Shown here piece after piece: positions 17,448 through 27,469 of a DNA stretch of 64,000 nt. How positions within the stretch are numbered: the first letter of the stretch is position 1; each line of letters opens with the position of its first letter. The notes beneath the pieces are model-generated. The model worked only from the letters and a program-made list of their open reading frames with translations, had not been told where the DNA came from and made no database searches. Where the stretch lies: the NCBI RefSeq assembly GCF_001399675.1, contig NZ_LJCO01000042.1, forward strand, positions 62,001 through 126,000. Direction: 5' to 3'. A program made the translations under genes and the position numbers. This DNA comes from Paenalicyclobacillus ferrooxydans. Lineage in GTDB: Bacteria > Bacillota > Bacilli > Alicyclobacillales > Alicyclobacillaceae.

Positions 17448-19529
17448 TTAGCCTCGTGCTGTCGCTCCACCATCAGGAACTTCACATACCAAGACGTCGT
17501 ATCCATCTAGCACAAGATCTCCCTCAATGAGTTCCCCGTTGAGTGCATTCCTACAGCCATGATGCAGGTGCACTGCTTGTGGCTGTCCGCTGTAGTTCAA
17601 TAAAAAGACATATCGGTCTCCAGTCAGTGGGTTGCGCCGAATCTCCAGTTCAACTTCCTCAGTCGTGGATACCAATTTGTTTTCTGTATCAACCAAGCCT
17701 GTTAATTCAATCAACTTCTTGGCAAGTTCACGCGTAAAAACGGAACCGTAGTAATACGTCGTTCCTTTGCCAAAACTATTTTGAACCAAAGCAGGCGTTC
17801 CGCTGTAATAATTACGGTCGTAGGTTGCTAATACAGTGCAGTCTTCTGACGTCGGTTGTAAGACTTCATTAAAATCTACTGCATGTATGCAGCCAGAAGA
17901 ACTCTCGTCACCATTCCACACTAAATTCGGAACTTCATAGGCACCTTGAATCCTGGTAAAGTCGGAGACTTGAACACCAAATAAATTTTTTAATGGCCCA
18001 GGCATAGAAACTTGACGGCAATGACCATTCACGTCTTTAAGGCCAGCCCGACACCCGGTGATTAAGATCCCACCGGCACTCACAAACTGTTCTAACAGCT
18101 CGGTTACCCTCTCTGATAACACCACAGGATGAGGATAAACGAGAACCTTATATCTCCTGAGGTCAGCTAGTTGCGTTGTCTCTGAGAGGTTTAGGACATC
18201 GCACGGAACGTGACTCGTTTGAAGACCACGAAACCACTCTTTTACACTCTTCTTGGTGTACGGACCATGCCATGTATCTACTTCGCCGTCCCAGTCGTTG
18301 TTATAATCGCGCAGCAAAGCAACGTCTGCTTGCACTAGACTTCCTGCTAGTTTGTCGGCCAGAAGGCTTACCTCGTTAATCGTTTGTCCAATCTCCGCAA
18401 CTCGCCGATTAGGTTGATTGTCATAGTCAAAAATTCCATGCCAATAAATTTCTGTTCCGAATGGCGCTGTTCTCCAGCGGAAGAACACAATCGCATCGGC
18501 CCCGTGCGCTAGTGACTGGAACGCCCACAGCCGCAACTGTCCCGGAAGGGGAGTCGGCTGCTCAATTCTGTTAACCCAGCCACCCGGCCCTGCCTGTTGT
18601 TCCATCACACAGAAATTTGGTGAGACACTTCTTGCCACTGACAGATTAAAACTCCATTCACGATCTCTCAGCGACTCATCGTCAGCGAGCATTCCAAAAT
18701 TCGGATAAGAATCATACGAAATAAAGTCTAGATAACGCTCAGTTAACTCATGCGTGTCTAAATGTCCAAAGATGCCGTTCGTCGTAATAAATTGATGTGG
18801 TGCGTACTGTCGAATGACCTCGGTTTGATTTTCAACGAATCGCATTACGCTATTCGATATAAAGCGTTTTTCATCTAGTGCTTGATGGGGGTTTACGGAG
18901 TGACTCGGATTTGGACGCGTTAGATGTACCTGTTCCCATGCCGTGTACGTCTGAGACCATACAACGGTACCCCAGGCATGGTTGAGCCTATCTAGCGTTC
19001 CATACTTTACTGTCAACCATTGGCGGAACGCCTCATGATCGCGTTCGGAGTAGAATACATCAATCTCACAATTCAACTCGTTATCGATTTGCCAGCCAAT
19101 TACATGTGTGTTCTCGCCATAATGTTTGGCCATCTTTTCAACAATCCTTCGGCAGTATTGTTGATAGACCGGGGAGTTGTAGTTATAGTGTCTGCGCAAA
19201 CCGTGTTGAAATTGAATACCATCCAGCGAAACATTGAGCACTTCCGGATATTTGTAAGTCAGCCAAGCGGGCGGCGTTGCAGTTGGCGTACCCAGAATCA
19301 CACCAATTCCAAACTGTCCAGCTCGCTCAATAAATTCGTCAAATAATTGAAATGAAAATTCCCCATCCTTCGGCTCGAAAATCGACCAAGCAAACTCACC
19401 AACGCGTACCATGGTTATGCCCATATGACGCATCATTTCCAAGTCGCTATCCCACATGTCGGAAGACCAATGTTCGGGATAGTAGCAGACGCCAACTTTT
19501 AAACTCTTTGCGTGAAGAGTCTTTGTCAA
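17448..19529 (-). CDS. GH42 beta-galactosidase
   Basis: This retaining beta-galactosidase is used inside cells on galacto-oligosaccharides; some members also act on alpha-L-arabinopyranosides. It has 693 residues, full family length: TIM barrel (1-390), trimerisation domain (ALLRDYNNDWDGEVDTWH onward), then a small beta domain. E151 in QIDNELNCE is the acid/base and E310 in CVMEQQAGPGGW the nucleophile. The TTG start at 19529 follows AGGAGGAG at about eight bases. It lies directly after two sugar permeases, so it probably hydrolyses what that importer brings in. Confidence 0.93.
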   Translation of the reverse strand: MTKTLHAKSLKVGVCYYPEHWSSDMWDSDLEMMRHMGITMVRVGEFAWSIFEPKDGEFSFQLFDEFIERAGQFGIGVILGTPTATPPAWLTYKYPEVLNVSLDGIQFQHGLRRHYNYNSPVYQQYCRRIVEKMAKHYGENTHVIGWQIDNELNCEIDVFYSERDHEAFRQWLTVKYGTLDRLNHAWGTVVWSQTYTAWEQVHLTRPNPSHSVNPHQALDEKRFISNSVMRFVENQTEVIRQYAPHQFITTNGIFGHLDTHELTERYLDFISYDSYPNFGMLADDESLRDREWSFNLSVARSVSPNFCVMEQQAGPGGWVNRIEQPTPLPGQLRLWAFQSLAHGADAIVFFRWRTAPFGTEIYWHGIFDYDNQPNRRVAEIGQTINEVSLLADKLAGSLVQADVALLRDYNNDWDGEVDTWHGPYTKKSVKEWFRGLQTSHVPCDVLNLSETTQLADLRRYKVLVYPHPVVLSERVTELLEQFVSAGGILITGCRAGLKDVNGHCRQVSMPGPLKNLFGVQVSDFTRIQGAYEVPNLVWNGDESSSGCIHAVDFNEVLQPTSEDCTVLATYDRNYYSGTPALVQNSFGKGTTYYYGSVFTRELAKKLIELTGLVDTENKLVSTTEEVELEIRRNPLTGDRYVFLLNYSGQPQAVHLHHGCRNALNGELIEGDLVLDGYDVLVCEVPDGGATARG

Positions 19530-19567
19530 CGAAAACTCCTCCTAGCATCGTTATTTGTTTTGTTTCT

Positions 19568-20461
19568 TTAGCTCTTAACACTCCCCATGGTGATACCGGA
19601 CGTAATATACTTCCGTAGGACACCAAAGAGAATCAGCATCGGTATCACAGACAAGAAAGAAGCAATCATGATAAGTGGATACAAAGGCATACCTGTGCCA
19701 GCGGTATTCAAATTCCCAACCCATATAGAAAGCCCAACCGTGAGTGGGTATAGTTGCGACTTGCTCAATAGCACCAAGGGCAAGAAGAAGTTATTCCAGG
19801 TGCCTATGAAGCTAATGAGGAACAGAGTGACCAAGCCAGGATTTATTATCGGTAATCCAATTCGAAAGAATATCCAGTAGTCGTTGGCCCCATCAACTCG
19901 ACCTGAGTCGAGTAACTCAGCAGGCATAGCTTCACGAATATAGACAGTCATGAAATACACGCCAAATGGATTTAAAAGCATGGGTAGAATAACCCCAGGA
20001 TAGGTATTAATTAGCCCTATCGACTTCACTAGAAGAAACGTAGGTATGGCCAACGCCGCAGCAGGCACCATCAACGCACCAAGAATACTGGTAGAAATAG
20101 CCTTGTTACCTTTAAACTTATACATACTGAGCACGTATCCAGCCATGGCTGATATCAGCGTCCCTAACACAGCTGCAGCTAATGAGTATGTTACCGAGTT
20201 AATTGCCCATCTCCAAAATACCCCATGTTGATAGGAATTTAGCCAGTGCCAGTTGGAGAGCAGATTCCAATGGGACGGAAACAGCAACATAGGTGTATTA
20301 AACAACTGTTGCGTTGTTTTGGTGGTGGATACAAGCAGCCAATACAAAGGAAGCAGAAAATAGGCAGCTATCAGAGTCAACAAAATTGTCGTAGCCGTTT
20401 TCTTAACTGGGTCAGCGGAACGGCGATGATTCTCACGTTGCAGATTTGTTGTTGATATCAT
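19568..20461 (-). CDS. Carbohydrate ABC transporter permease (MalG type), second importer
   Basis: A CUT1 permease of 297 residues with about six membrane segments and an EAA loop (ELLDSGRVDGANDYWIFFRI). Its ATG at 20461 shares one base with the stop of the upstream permease (TAATG), which indicates translational coupling. It works with the MalF-type protein at 20461-21381 and the anchored binding protein at 21461. No ATPase gene is present. Confidence 0.92.
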   Translation of the reverse strand: MISTTNLQRENHRRSADPVKKTATTILLTLIAAYFLLPLYWLLVSTTKTTQQLFNTPMLLFPSHWNLLSNWHWLNSYQHGVFWRWAINSVTYSLAAAVLGTLISAMAGYVLSMYKFKGNKAISTSILGALMVPAAALAIPTFLLVKSIGLINTYPGVILPMLLNPFGVYFMTVYIREAMPAELLDSGRVDGANDYWIFFRIGLPIINPGLVTLFLISFIGTWNNFFLPLVLLSKSQLYPLTVGLSIWVGNLNTAGTGMPLYPLIMIASFLSVIPMLILFGVLRKYITSGITMGSVKS

Positions 20462-21381
20462 TACCGCACCTCCCCCGGAACCCCATTCATATTCGGATGC
20501 TCCGCCCGGTTAACCTTCTTCTTATTTGAAGGAGCCGGTTCAGATGTCATGTACAGGAAAAACAAGGAGGCAACAAAAGTGATGACAGCAAGGACCACTG
20601 ACATGGCTGCCGAGTAGTTAAAGTTTCCGTAGCTAAATGCCGTATTGTATATATACATATTCGGCGTGTACGAAGCTGAAATAGTTGTCAGACTAGCCAG
20701 TACAAACGGTTCATTGAATAGTTGAAGCGAACCAATGATAGATAAAACGACAGTCAGAATAATCGTTTGGCGAATCATCGGCACTTTCACATGGATCGCC
20801 GTCTGTACCTCCGAACAGCCATCAAGTCTTGCAGCTTCATACAGTTCAACGGGTATCGATGTGAGGCTGGCGAAATAAATCGTCATGTTGTAACCAGCCC
20901 ATTCCCATGTAGCCATATTAATAATCCCCGCCAGCACATGACCTTGGGCTAGTAAATTAAGAGGGTGTTTCGCACTAAAAAGGCTCATCAGCGGGTCCAG
21001 TTGCGGAGCGTATAGAAACCCCCACATAATTGCGGCAATGACTCCCGGGACAGCATACGGAAGGAAATATATCAACCGAAACATCGCCTTGCCCTTCACA
21101 TAATCACTATCCAACAGAAGCGCCAACACCAATGCAACAATCAACATGATGGTGACTTGAATTACGCCGTAAAGAATGACCCTCAGCAGCCCGGACCAGT
21201 AGGCCGTATCTTGGAAAACCTGAACGTAGTTCTGAAGACCAACAAAAATATTTTGGCCGCCATGACTCACGAAAAGGCTTAGATAAAGCGCATACAAGAC
21301 TGGAAAGATGAAAAACACGGCAAACAACACGACAAACGGAGCCAAAAGTAGAATTGGCACCTGCCCCCGACCAGTCCTCAT
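20461..21381 (-). CDS. Carbohydrate ABC transporter permease (MalF type), second importer
   Basis: A CUT1 permease of 306 residues with a hydrophobic N-terminal segment (PILLLAPFVVLFAVFFIFPV) and an EAA loop (ELYEAARLDGCSEVQTAIHV). It follows the binding-protein gene and overlaps the next permease start by one base. The ribosome site before the ATG at 21381 is weak. The substrate is likely an arabinose- or galactose-containing oligosaccharide, from AraR and GH42 next door. Confidence 0.92.
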   Translation of the reverse strand: MRTGRGQVPILLLAPFVVLFAVFFIFPVLYALYLSLFVSHGGQNIFVGLQNYVQVFQDTAYWSGLLRVILYGVIQVTIMLIVALVLALLLDSDYVKGKAMFRLIYFLPYAVPGVIAAIMWGFLYAPQLDPLMSLFSAKHPLNLLAQGHVLAGIINMATWEWAGYNMTIYFASLTSIPVELYEAARLDGCSEVQTAIHVKVPMIRQTIILTVVLSIIGSLQLFNEPFVLASLTTISASYTPNMYIYNTAFSYGNFNYSAAMSVVLAVITFVASLFFLYMTSEPAPSNKKKVNRAEHPNMNGVPGEVR

Positions 21382-21460
21382 TCAAATCACCATACTTTCT
21401 TTAAATCAAGTCACTTCAAAGGGGTACTCGGTTCCCACGAGACCCCTTTGAATTGATTAC

Positions 21461-22945
21461 TTAGGAGGTTCTTCTGCGACGCCAAATCACCAGCGCTCCG
21501 CCGACGATTAGGACGATAACAACAATCGCTACAATTTCGCCGACATGTGAGGAACTCGAGGCAGCCTGACCAGTTGCGCTAGAGGCAGAGGAAGATGCAG
21601 CTGATCCATCTACTACTTGGTATCCTTCTGTTTTAGCAAAGGCAACTGTGTTCTTTTGAATATTGTCTAAAGCTTGATCCCACGTTTCCTTGCCACTAGC
21701 CGCGTTTGCGAACTCGACTGTCATTTGGTTGTATACATAGTCGGTCCATGGACTCCATTGAAACGACGTGTTAACCGACGCAGCTCCCTTTGAATATACT
21801 GACTGAGGGTTCTGCCCTGCCAAATCAGATTGAGCCGAGTTTAGTTGCGGTAATTGAGAGGCATATTTGTCCGCAGGGTACAGTCCGCGGCCTCCAGCTG
21901 TGTATGGAGTACCCGACAAGGAGACTGTGGACGATGCAGTGTTAATGAACGCAGCGAACAATGCGGCCGCTTGTGGATGTTTACTCTGCGTAGTTACGGC
22001 ATTGGTCGCTCCACCCCAGTCGCCGTCAACAAATGTTCCGTTTTGTTGCCATTGAGGAATGTCTGATGCATTCCAATTATTCGTACCTGGTTTAACATAG
22101 GGGCTGATAACATATGCAGGAGACCATGAAGCACCTGGCGTCGCTGCATACTCTCCTTTAGCAAGAGCTGTTTCCCATGCCGGCGTATAGTCACTAACCG
22201 CCTGCACATCGCCTTTTTTAATCAGAGAACCCCAGAAATTCATGACTTTCTTCGCTTGGGGACTATTAATGGTGATATTCCAAGAATTTGGTCCTGTTTG
22301 TTGGAAGAGTTTAGCGCCACCTTGCCACAGGAGCCCCGTGATTTCGCCCGGGTCATTGATGGGTAGATAGGAGAAGTACATATTCGGGTTTGCGGTATGC
22401 AGTTTATTGGCATCATCCGCAAACTGTTGCCATGTCGTCGGTACCGTAATGCCGTACTTCTTAAACACATCAGTCCGGTAAAATAGCGCCATTTGTCCGA
22501 TGTCTTCCGGAACGGCGTAGACTTTACCATTTTGACTCACTTGGTTCCAAGTCCAACTTGGGAAATAAGACTGAGTAAAGTTGACGTACTTCGAAATGTC
22601 TTGGAGACCGCCACTGCTAATAAATTTAGGCAGCATCTGATATTCAATTTGAGCAACATCAGGTGCACCACTGCCAGATTTAAGAACAGTAGCGAGTTTG
22701 GTATACTCTTTCGAACCCGAGCCAATATCCTGGGGAACCACGTGAATATTCGGATAAACTTGGTTGAATGCCTTGATAACATTGTTTGGATTTGCAGTCC
22801 ACGTCCACCACGTAATTGTTACGTTTTTGCTGTAAGAAGGATATTGCGGTTGCGGAATTGTTGCTGCGTGAGCTACCACTTGAGAAAATGACATACTGGC
22901 TAGGGTCAATCCAGACACCAGCGCCAAACGAGCAGATGATTTCAC
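21461..22945 (-). CDS. Sugar-binding protein with C-terminal membrane anchor
   Basis: The binding component of the second CUT1 importer, 494 residues. An ordinary signal peptide (MKSSARLALVSG ... VVAHA) has no lipobox cysteine. The binding fold follows (NVTITWWTWTANPNNV; PGASWSPAYVISPY). After a Ser/Ala-rich linker comes a hydrophobic segment near 465-487 (IVAIVVIVLIVGGALVIW) and RRRR at the end, so the protein is tethered by its C-terminus, as in many acidophile and archaeal binding proteins. I chose the GTG at 22945, just after GGTGGGGGAAGT; the longer frame to 23023 would put 26 residues before the signal peptide. AraR-like operators lie upstream. Confidence 0.9.
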   Translation of the reverse strand: MKSSARLALVSGLTLASMSFSQVVAHAATIPQPQYPSYSKNVTITWWTWTANPNNVIKAFNQVYPNIHVVPQDIGSGSKEYTKLATVLKSGSGAPDVAQIEYQMLPKFISSGGLQDISKYVNFTQSYFPSWTWNQVSQNGKVYAVPEDIGQMALFYRTDVFKKYGITVPTTWQQFADDANKLHTANPNMYFSYLPINDPGEITGLLWQGGAKLFQQTGPNSWNITINSPQAKKVMNFWGSLIKKGDVQAVSDYTPAWETALAKGEYAATPGASWSPAYVISPYVKPGTNNWNASDIPQWQQNGTFVDGDWGGATNAVTTQSKHPQAAALFAAFINTASSTVSLSGTPYTAGGRGLYPADKYASQLPQLNSAQSDLAGQNPQSVYSKGAASVNTSFQWSPWTDYVYNQMTVEFANAASGKETWDQALDNIQKNTVAFAKTEGYQVVDGSAASSSASSATGQAASSSSHVGEIVAIVVIVLIVGGALVIWRRRRTS

Positions 22946-23021
22946 ACTTCCCCCACCTTTCTGAGCAAAACACACTATTGGCAAACACTGATTTGTACTA
23001 CCATCCAATTTCCACATCGAC

Positions 23022-23037
23022 AATTGTATGTATAAAT
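23022..23037. promoter_or_regulatory. AraR-like operator, proximal to the transport operon
   Basis: AATTGTATGTATAAAT matches the near-palindromic B. subtilis AraR box as I recall it (ATTTGTACGTACAAAT) at 13 of 16 positions, with symmetric C-to-T changes. It lies 77 bases upstream of the binding-protein start. A half-site ATTTGTAC is also at 22991. Confidence 0.6.
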
Positions 23038-23195
23038 GTATGCGCTGTCAATTCTTAATTGAAGAACAAATAGCGCAAGCAAGAATAAACAATTTCATGT
23101 TTCTGGTTACAGACATTGGTCAAAACATCGAAAATCATGCATTTACGCCGAATAGTGCAAAATAAAAGAATGGATATTTGTCCGACCCCATGATA

Positions 23196-23211
23196 ATATG
23201 TACGTACAAAT
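23196..23211. promoter_or_regulatory. AraR operator
   Basis: ATATGTACGTACAAAT differs at one position from the B. subtilis AraR box as I recall it. It lies between divergent araR (start 23321) and the transport operon. Half-sites ATTTGTCC (23176) and ATTTGTACC (23240) flank it, which would allow cooperative binding. Confidence 0.75.
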
Positions 23212-23320
23212 CATACATGCTGATAATGTTATTACTGTAATTTGTACCTCAGACAATGGCGTCCATAATGCAGTAATCAGTACAACTGGAAATGATCTTA
23301 ATAACAGGGTGTGATCTGGA

Positions 23321-24445
23321 ATGAAAGGAAACATACCGAAATACACGCTAATAAAAGATGAGATTCGTGAATGGATTACATCGGGTCACTTTAAACCTGA
23401 TCAACAATTGCCTACGGAACATCAGTTAGCTGAACAACTCAGCGTTAGTCGGCAGACCATCAGGCACGCAGTGACTGAACTTGTTCGAGAGGGCCTGGTA
23501 TACCGTGTTCAGGGGAGCGGTACGTTCGTATCGTTGGTAGACGATGCAAACCATATGATGGGTGAGGGAAATAAATTAATTGGCGTTATCACAACCTACA
23601 TATCGGATTATATATTCCCATCCATTATCCGCGGCATTGAATCGGTTCTGAGTCAGCATGGGTATTCTATACTACTCTTCAGTACCGGAAATCGTTTTTC
23701 TGAAGAGAAACGCGCACTCAGCAAAATGCTCGAACTGCAAGTTGAAGGTGTTATCGTCGAACCTACCTGTAGTGCTCTGCCGAATCCTAATCTGGGAAAC
23801 TATTTTACGCTTCTCAGCCGGAATGTACCTGTAGTAACGCTAAACTCAACATACAGCGAACTTCCAGTCCCTTCGTTACGTTTGGACGACTCCATCAGCG
23901 GTGGCTTGGCAGCTAACCATCTGATTGAGCTGGGGCACTGCCGCATCGGCGGAGTTTTTAAGAGTGATGATAAACAGGGACTCTATCGCCTTCGAGGTTT
24001 TCTTAAAACGTTGATCAAAAATAGAATTGCCCCAAGTGCTAGTCTCCTTTATATGTACCAAACGGCTGAAAAACAGTCGGTTGCTCAGACTTACGCGGAC
24101 ATGATCGCCACCATGCCCACGTCTAGTCGGCCCACAGCAATTGTCTGTTACAATGACGAAATTGCTAATTCCCTAATTAGACATTTAAAAAAATACAATA
24201 TTTTAACTCCAAGGGATGTATCTATCGTTGGCTTTGATAACATGCAACCTGCATCCGAAGCAACCGACTGGGGTTCCCTTACAACGATTAATCACCCGAA
24301 ATTCAGTATGGGTGAAAAAGCCGCAGAATTCATCATAGACATCTTAAAATCCCTTCGGTCAGGCGGCAGCATTATCGACATACCTGACTTTGTGTTCAAG
24401 TCAGACCTGTTACCTGGCGAGTCTACATCATCCCTGCAGCTCTGA
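23321..24445 (+). CDS. araR: AraR-like arabinose repressor
   Basis: This regulator has a GntR-type winged helix at the N-terminus (about 4-70: LIKDEIREWITSGHFKPDQQ; QTIRHAVTELVREGLV) and a LacI/periplasmic-binding-type effector domain after it (LIGVITTYISDYIFPSIIRG; VSIVGFDNMQPASE). That fusion, at 374 residues, is the AraR architecture, which binds L-arabinose and releases DNA. It starts at the ATG 23321 and diverges from the binding-protein operon, with an almost perfect AraR box between. Autoregulation and control of the leftward operon follow from the layout. Confidence 0.9.
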   Translation: MKGNIPKYTLIKDEIREWITSGHFKPDQQLPTEHQLAEQLSVSRQTIRHAVTELVREGLVYRVQGSGTFVSLVDDANHMMGEGNKLIGVITTYISDYIFPSIIRGIESVLSQHGYSILLFSTGNRFSEEKRALSKMLELQVEGVIVEPTCSALPNPNLGNYFTLLSRNVPVVTLNSTYSELPVPSLRLDDSISGGLAANHLIELGHCRIGGVFKSDDKQGLYRLRGFLKTLIKNRIAPSASLLYMYQTAEKQSVAQTYADMIATMPTSSRPTAIVCYNDEIANSLIRHLKKYNILTPRDVSIVGFDNMQPASEATDWGSLTTINHPKFSMGEKAAEFIIDILKSLRSGGSIIDIPDFVFKSDLLPGESTSSLQL

Positions 24446-24512
24446 TCATCTTTAGGTCTCCTTGCTGACGTACGAAGAAATACGAGGGTTGGACAATAGT
24501 GTGATCCCATCC

Positions 24513-25817
24513 TCATGCCGTGTTTCCCGTTGCCGTGTTGTTGGTCTGTCCCGGCGACGGGCTCTGATTTGTGCTGTTCTTGCTAGCCCCTGATGCTCCG
24601 CCCCCTTGCTGCTGAGACCCCACCGACCCATTCTGCGACCCGGCCACTCCTGACGATCCCGATTTCCCCGTCACTCCATGGTTCAGTTTCGATCCTGGAA
24701 TTCCCGAACGGCCACTATCAACCGAGCCCTGATGACTCTTGACCCCAGGATGACTGCCCACTCCCGCATAGTGGATAACCTGCGGCACGTAGGCCTGGGC
24801 AGTATTGATGATATCCTGTACGGCCTGACTGGGCGTGATGCCAGTGGTGCCTGTGTCTATGCGATGGATGAAGATTGGATTCGAACCCGCCGTCACGTAT
24901 CCAGGCGCTGTCGTAAACAGATAGTCATATCCAGCGGCCCGCGCAATCGATGTAGACAACCAGTCTCCATACCCATATGGCCAGGCAAATTCCCTGACTG
25001 GCTGGCCGATCTGCTGACTGAGTTCGACCCGCGCCTTTGTAAAGTCCCCATAAACACGGTTGTAGTAATGTTGCGGGGTTTCGGTAATCCCATTAACCGT
25101 CATCAGTGTGTTAAACACGGGCGTTAACATCCCATTTTGCCCGATGACTTCGTAGTGCTCATGGTAGGTGTGACTTTCGAAACACATTCCGTCATGAACC
25201 ATAGTCTTGATCTGGCCCCACGTGAGAAACTCGTTTCGCAGCGGATGATCCGCAGTTCCCACAATGTCGAAGAACGTGCCCTGCATTTCGTGTTGAACGA
25301 GGATGGGCAAGGCGTACGTGTACATATCTCTGTATCCATCATCAAGGGTAATCAGCACCGCATTTGGAGGTACGGAGCCCTGTCCATTTAAAAAGGAGAT
25401 AAACTGCTGATTGGTGATCACGTTGAAATGTTGGTGGAACGCATCGAGATCAGCTGAAAAGACCTGTGGAGTAATCACGAATTTTGAATACACATCGGGT
25501 GAAATATCGTGGAAGGTTACCACGACAACTTTATTTGTGTAATAGATCCGATTGCTGGTGTCGACGTTCATGTGGTGCAGATCGAGGGGTTGAACCTTAA
25601 TTGACCGAACCAGAACAGAACGAACATTTCCTCTGTTCTGTTTATTAAACGTGTTTTGAGAACCGATGGGGTGGTTTGCCAACGGTCGAATATCGTTACT
25701 CCCTGTTTGTACGACCCATTTATCCTTCATCGGGTTGATATCCACGAAACCAGGAATGATTGCAGCAGCTAAGCCGGCGACAAGAGCGAGCATAACACCT
25801 CGACTCAATCTCTTCAT
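24513..25817 (-). CDS. Exported polysaccharide deacetylase (NodB domain)
   Basis: This metal-dependent CE4 deacetylase acts on surface polysaccharide or peptidoglycan, outside the membrane. From the ATG at 25817 it is 434 residues, with an N-terminal signal or anchor segment (GVMLALVAGLAAAIIPGF). CE4 motifs are in order: LDDGYRD, then SHTYHEH with the metal-binding histidines, FAWPYGYGDW, and LFTTAPGYV. The last ~80 residues are Gly/Ser/Asn/Gln-rich and probably unstructured. Start chosen by GGAGGAG ten bases upstream; the track frame to 25910 adds 31 residues before this. It overlaps nothing and faces araR convergently. Confidence 0.9.
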   Translation of the reverse strand: MKRLSRGVMLALVAGLAAAIIPGFVDINPMKDKWVVQTGSNDIRPLANHPIGSQNTFNKQNRGNVRSVLVRSIKVQPLDLHHMNVDTSNRIYYTNKVVVVTFHDISPDVYSKFVITPQVFSADLDAFHQHFNVITNQQFISFLNGQGSVPPNAVLITLDDGYRDMYTYALPILVQHEMQGTFFDIVGTADHPLRNEFLTWGQIKTMVHDGMCFESHTYHEHYEVIGQNGMLTPVFNTLMTVNGITETPQHYYNRVYGDFTKARVELSQQIGQPVREFAWPYGYGDWLSTSIARAAGYDYLFTTAPGYVTAGSNPIFIHRIDTGTTGITPSQAVQDIINTAQAYVPQVIHYAGVGSHPGVKSHQGSVDSGRSGIPGSKLNHGVTGKSGSSGVAGSQNGSVGSQQQGGGASGASKNSTNQSPSPGQTNNTATGNTA

Positions 25818-26166
25818 GCGTTTCGTGCTCCTCCGCATCCTGGAACATCCCATAGTTCCAGCCTGTTTCAGGGATGTTTTTGTTCCCCTGTCCTGACGCA
25901 AGAGTAGCATCTGAATTCGTGTTTCGTCACTATAGGTTTCGATTAGATTTCGTTAAGACACCGCGCATGAGAAGCCCCCCATCTGAACTTTATCTGTACT
26001 TTAGCCATCTTTATAAAGTGTCAGTGACAGGGAACCATATTGTGCATTCCCCCGACCCGCAGCTAGTTTTGCGGGATTACAGACGCCAAGGGCTCCTCAT
26101 AGCAATTTTGGTGTCATATTTTATCGAATGGTACTGAAATGAAACTCCCACAAGGAGGACGAACCC
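25818..26166. other. Divergent intergenic region
   Basis: This 350-base stretch lies between the deacetylase and the mannosyltransferase-like gene. I see no gene, long repeat or hairpin in it; both promoters should be here. Confidence 0.4.
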
Positions 26167-27378
26167 ATGGCCATAGGCACCATCAATCACTCACATCCGC
26201 GTCAGCCATCACAACAGATTTCAAGCTCACCGATTGTAATTGGAGCTTTGGCAATCTTGATTGTGGTTGTACAACGCTTGTTCTTAATACTGTCTGCTTC
26301 GACTGCGTCTGCATATTATCACCAAACGCCAACACTCAACCGACTCCTGGTCACTGGATATAATCGGTGGGATTCATGGTATTACATCAGTATCAGTATG
26401 CACGGATACACCGACTTTAAGGAATCCGCATTCTGGCCGTTCTATCCCATCGTCATGCGCATTGTACACATGGTGACTGGATATTCGTATTTGGACGTCG
26501 GTGTCTCCATCTCTTTGGTTTGCTTTGCCGTAGCTCTTTTTTTCCTCGGGCAGCTTGTCTACGCGTCTTTTGACATGCGTACCGCCGGCATCGCTATGGT
26601 ACTCTACGCATTCTTTCCGACATCGTATTATTTCGACGCAACGTACACGGAAGCGTTGTTTATGGCGCTCCTTATTGGCTCTGTCTACTTTGCCCATCGA
26701 GGTCACTTGCTTACTGCTGGTGCCATGTCCGCTCTGGCGACACTGACACGAAATACGGGTATCCTGGTGTGCATTATACTCGCTGCTGAAATCATCAGAT
26801 TGCGACAACCCGGCTGGAAGTTCTGGACACTAGAATGGTGGAAAAAAGCCGGCTCTTCAACGTGGTCCCTGGCCTTTGCACCGGCAACGCTTGTTGGGTA
26901 TTGCGTATGGCTCAAGTATCGGTTCGGGAGCTTTTTGGCCTTCGTTCAGGCTGAGAAGATTTGGAACCGGACACACATGCAGCCGTGGGATACGATAGCC
27001 AAGGCTTTTGAGTTCGACTTGTCCCCCAATGCCCACATGAGTACACCAGGGTACCACCTGTTCGAGATTGCGTCCCTCCTGTTTGCACTGGGGACCCTTG
27101 CTTTGGGACTCTTGGTTGTTCGGCGCTCCTTGCACAAATGGGCATGGTGGGTGTACACGGCTGCGGTTGTATGGGTGTTCTTGGCCGCACCTGCTCTGGG
27201 CAGAAATCCGGACTATCTGATGAGTGTCCCGCGTTTTGTCTTGATGCTTTTTCCGTGCTTTATATTTCTTGCCCGGTTCACACAGTCGTCATTCCGCACC
27301 AGCGCGGTGATTGCCGTTTTTGCATGTGTCCTCTTTCTTGAAAACGCGATGTTTTATTCGGGGATGTGGATTGCCTGA
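26167..27378 (+). CDS. Integral membrane mannosyltransferase-like protein (PIG-V type)
   Basis: A 403-residue protein with about ten hydrophobic segments resembling the PIG-V/GT-C glycosyltransferases. The marker is YNRWDSWYYISISMHGY at about 59-75, whose acidic residue follows the first membrane segment as in GT-C enzymes, and FWPFYPIVMR just after. It probably transfers a polyprenyl-linked sugar to a cell-surface acceptor. ATG at 26167 follows AAGGAGG by about seven bases. The divergent deacetylase suggests a shared envelope role. Acceptor and sugar are not shown. Confidence 0.75.
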   Translation: MAIGTINHSHPRQPSQQISSSPIVIGALAILIVVVQRLFLILSASTASAYYHQTPTLNRLLVTGYNRWDSWYYISISMHGYTDFKESAFWPFYPIVMRIVHMVTGYSYLDVGVSISLVCFAVALFFLGQLVYASFDMRTAGIAMVLYAFFPTSYYFDATYTEALFMALLIGSVYFAHRGHLLTAGAMSALATLTRNTGILVCIILAAEIIRLRQPGWKFWTLEWWKKAGSSTWSLAFAPATLVGYCVWLKYRFGSFLAFVQAEKIWNRTHMQPWDTIAKAFEFDLSPNAHMSTPGYHLFEIASLLFALGTLALGLLVVRRSLHKWAWWVYTAAVVWVFLAAPALGRNPDYLMSVPRFVLMLFPCFIFLARFTQSSFRTSAVIAVFACVLFLENAMFYSGMWIA

Positions 27379-27469
27379 TGCGCGCTCTAAAGGCGTTTGT
27401 CCAGGTGCTACAGTCTTGATTCCAATGACATATGTCGTGTCTAATCTCATGCGAATCCTCATATCCAAA

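Noticed and set aside
25624-27378. Several leftward frames opposite the mannosyltransferase-like gene
   Set aside because: They are antisense shadows of a well-supported membrane-protein gene.
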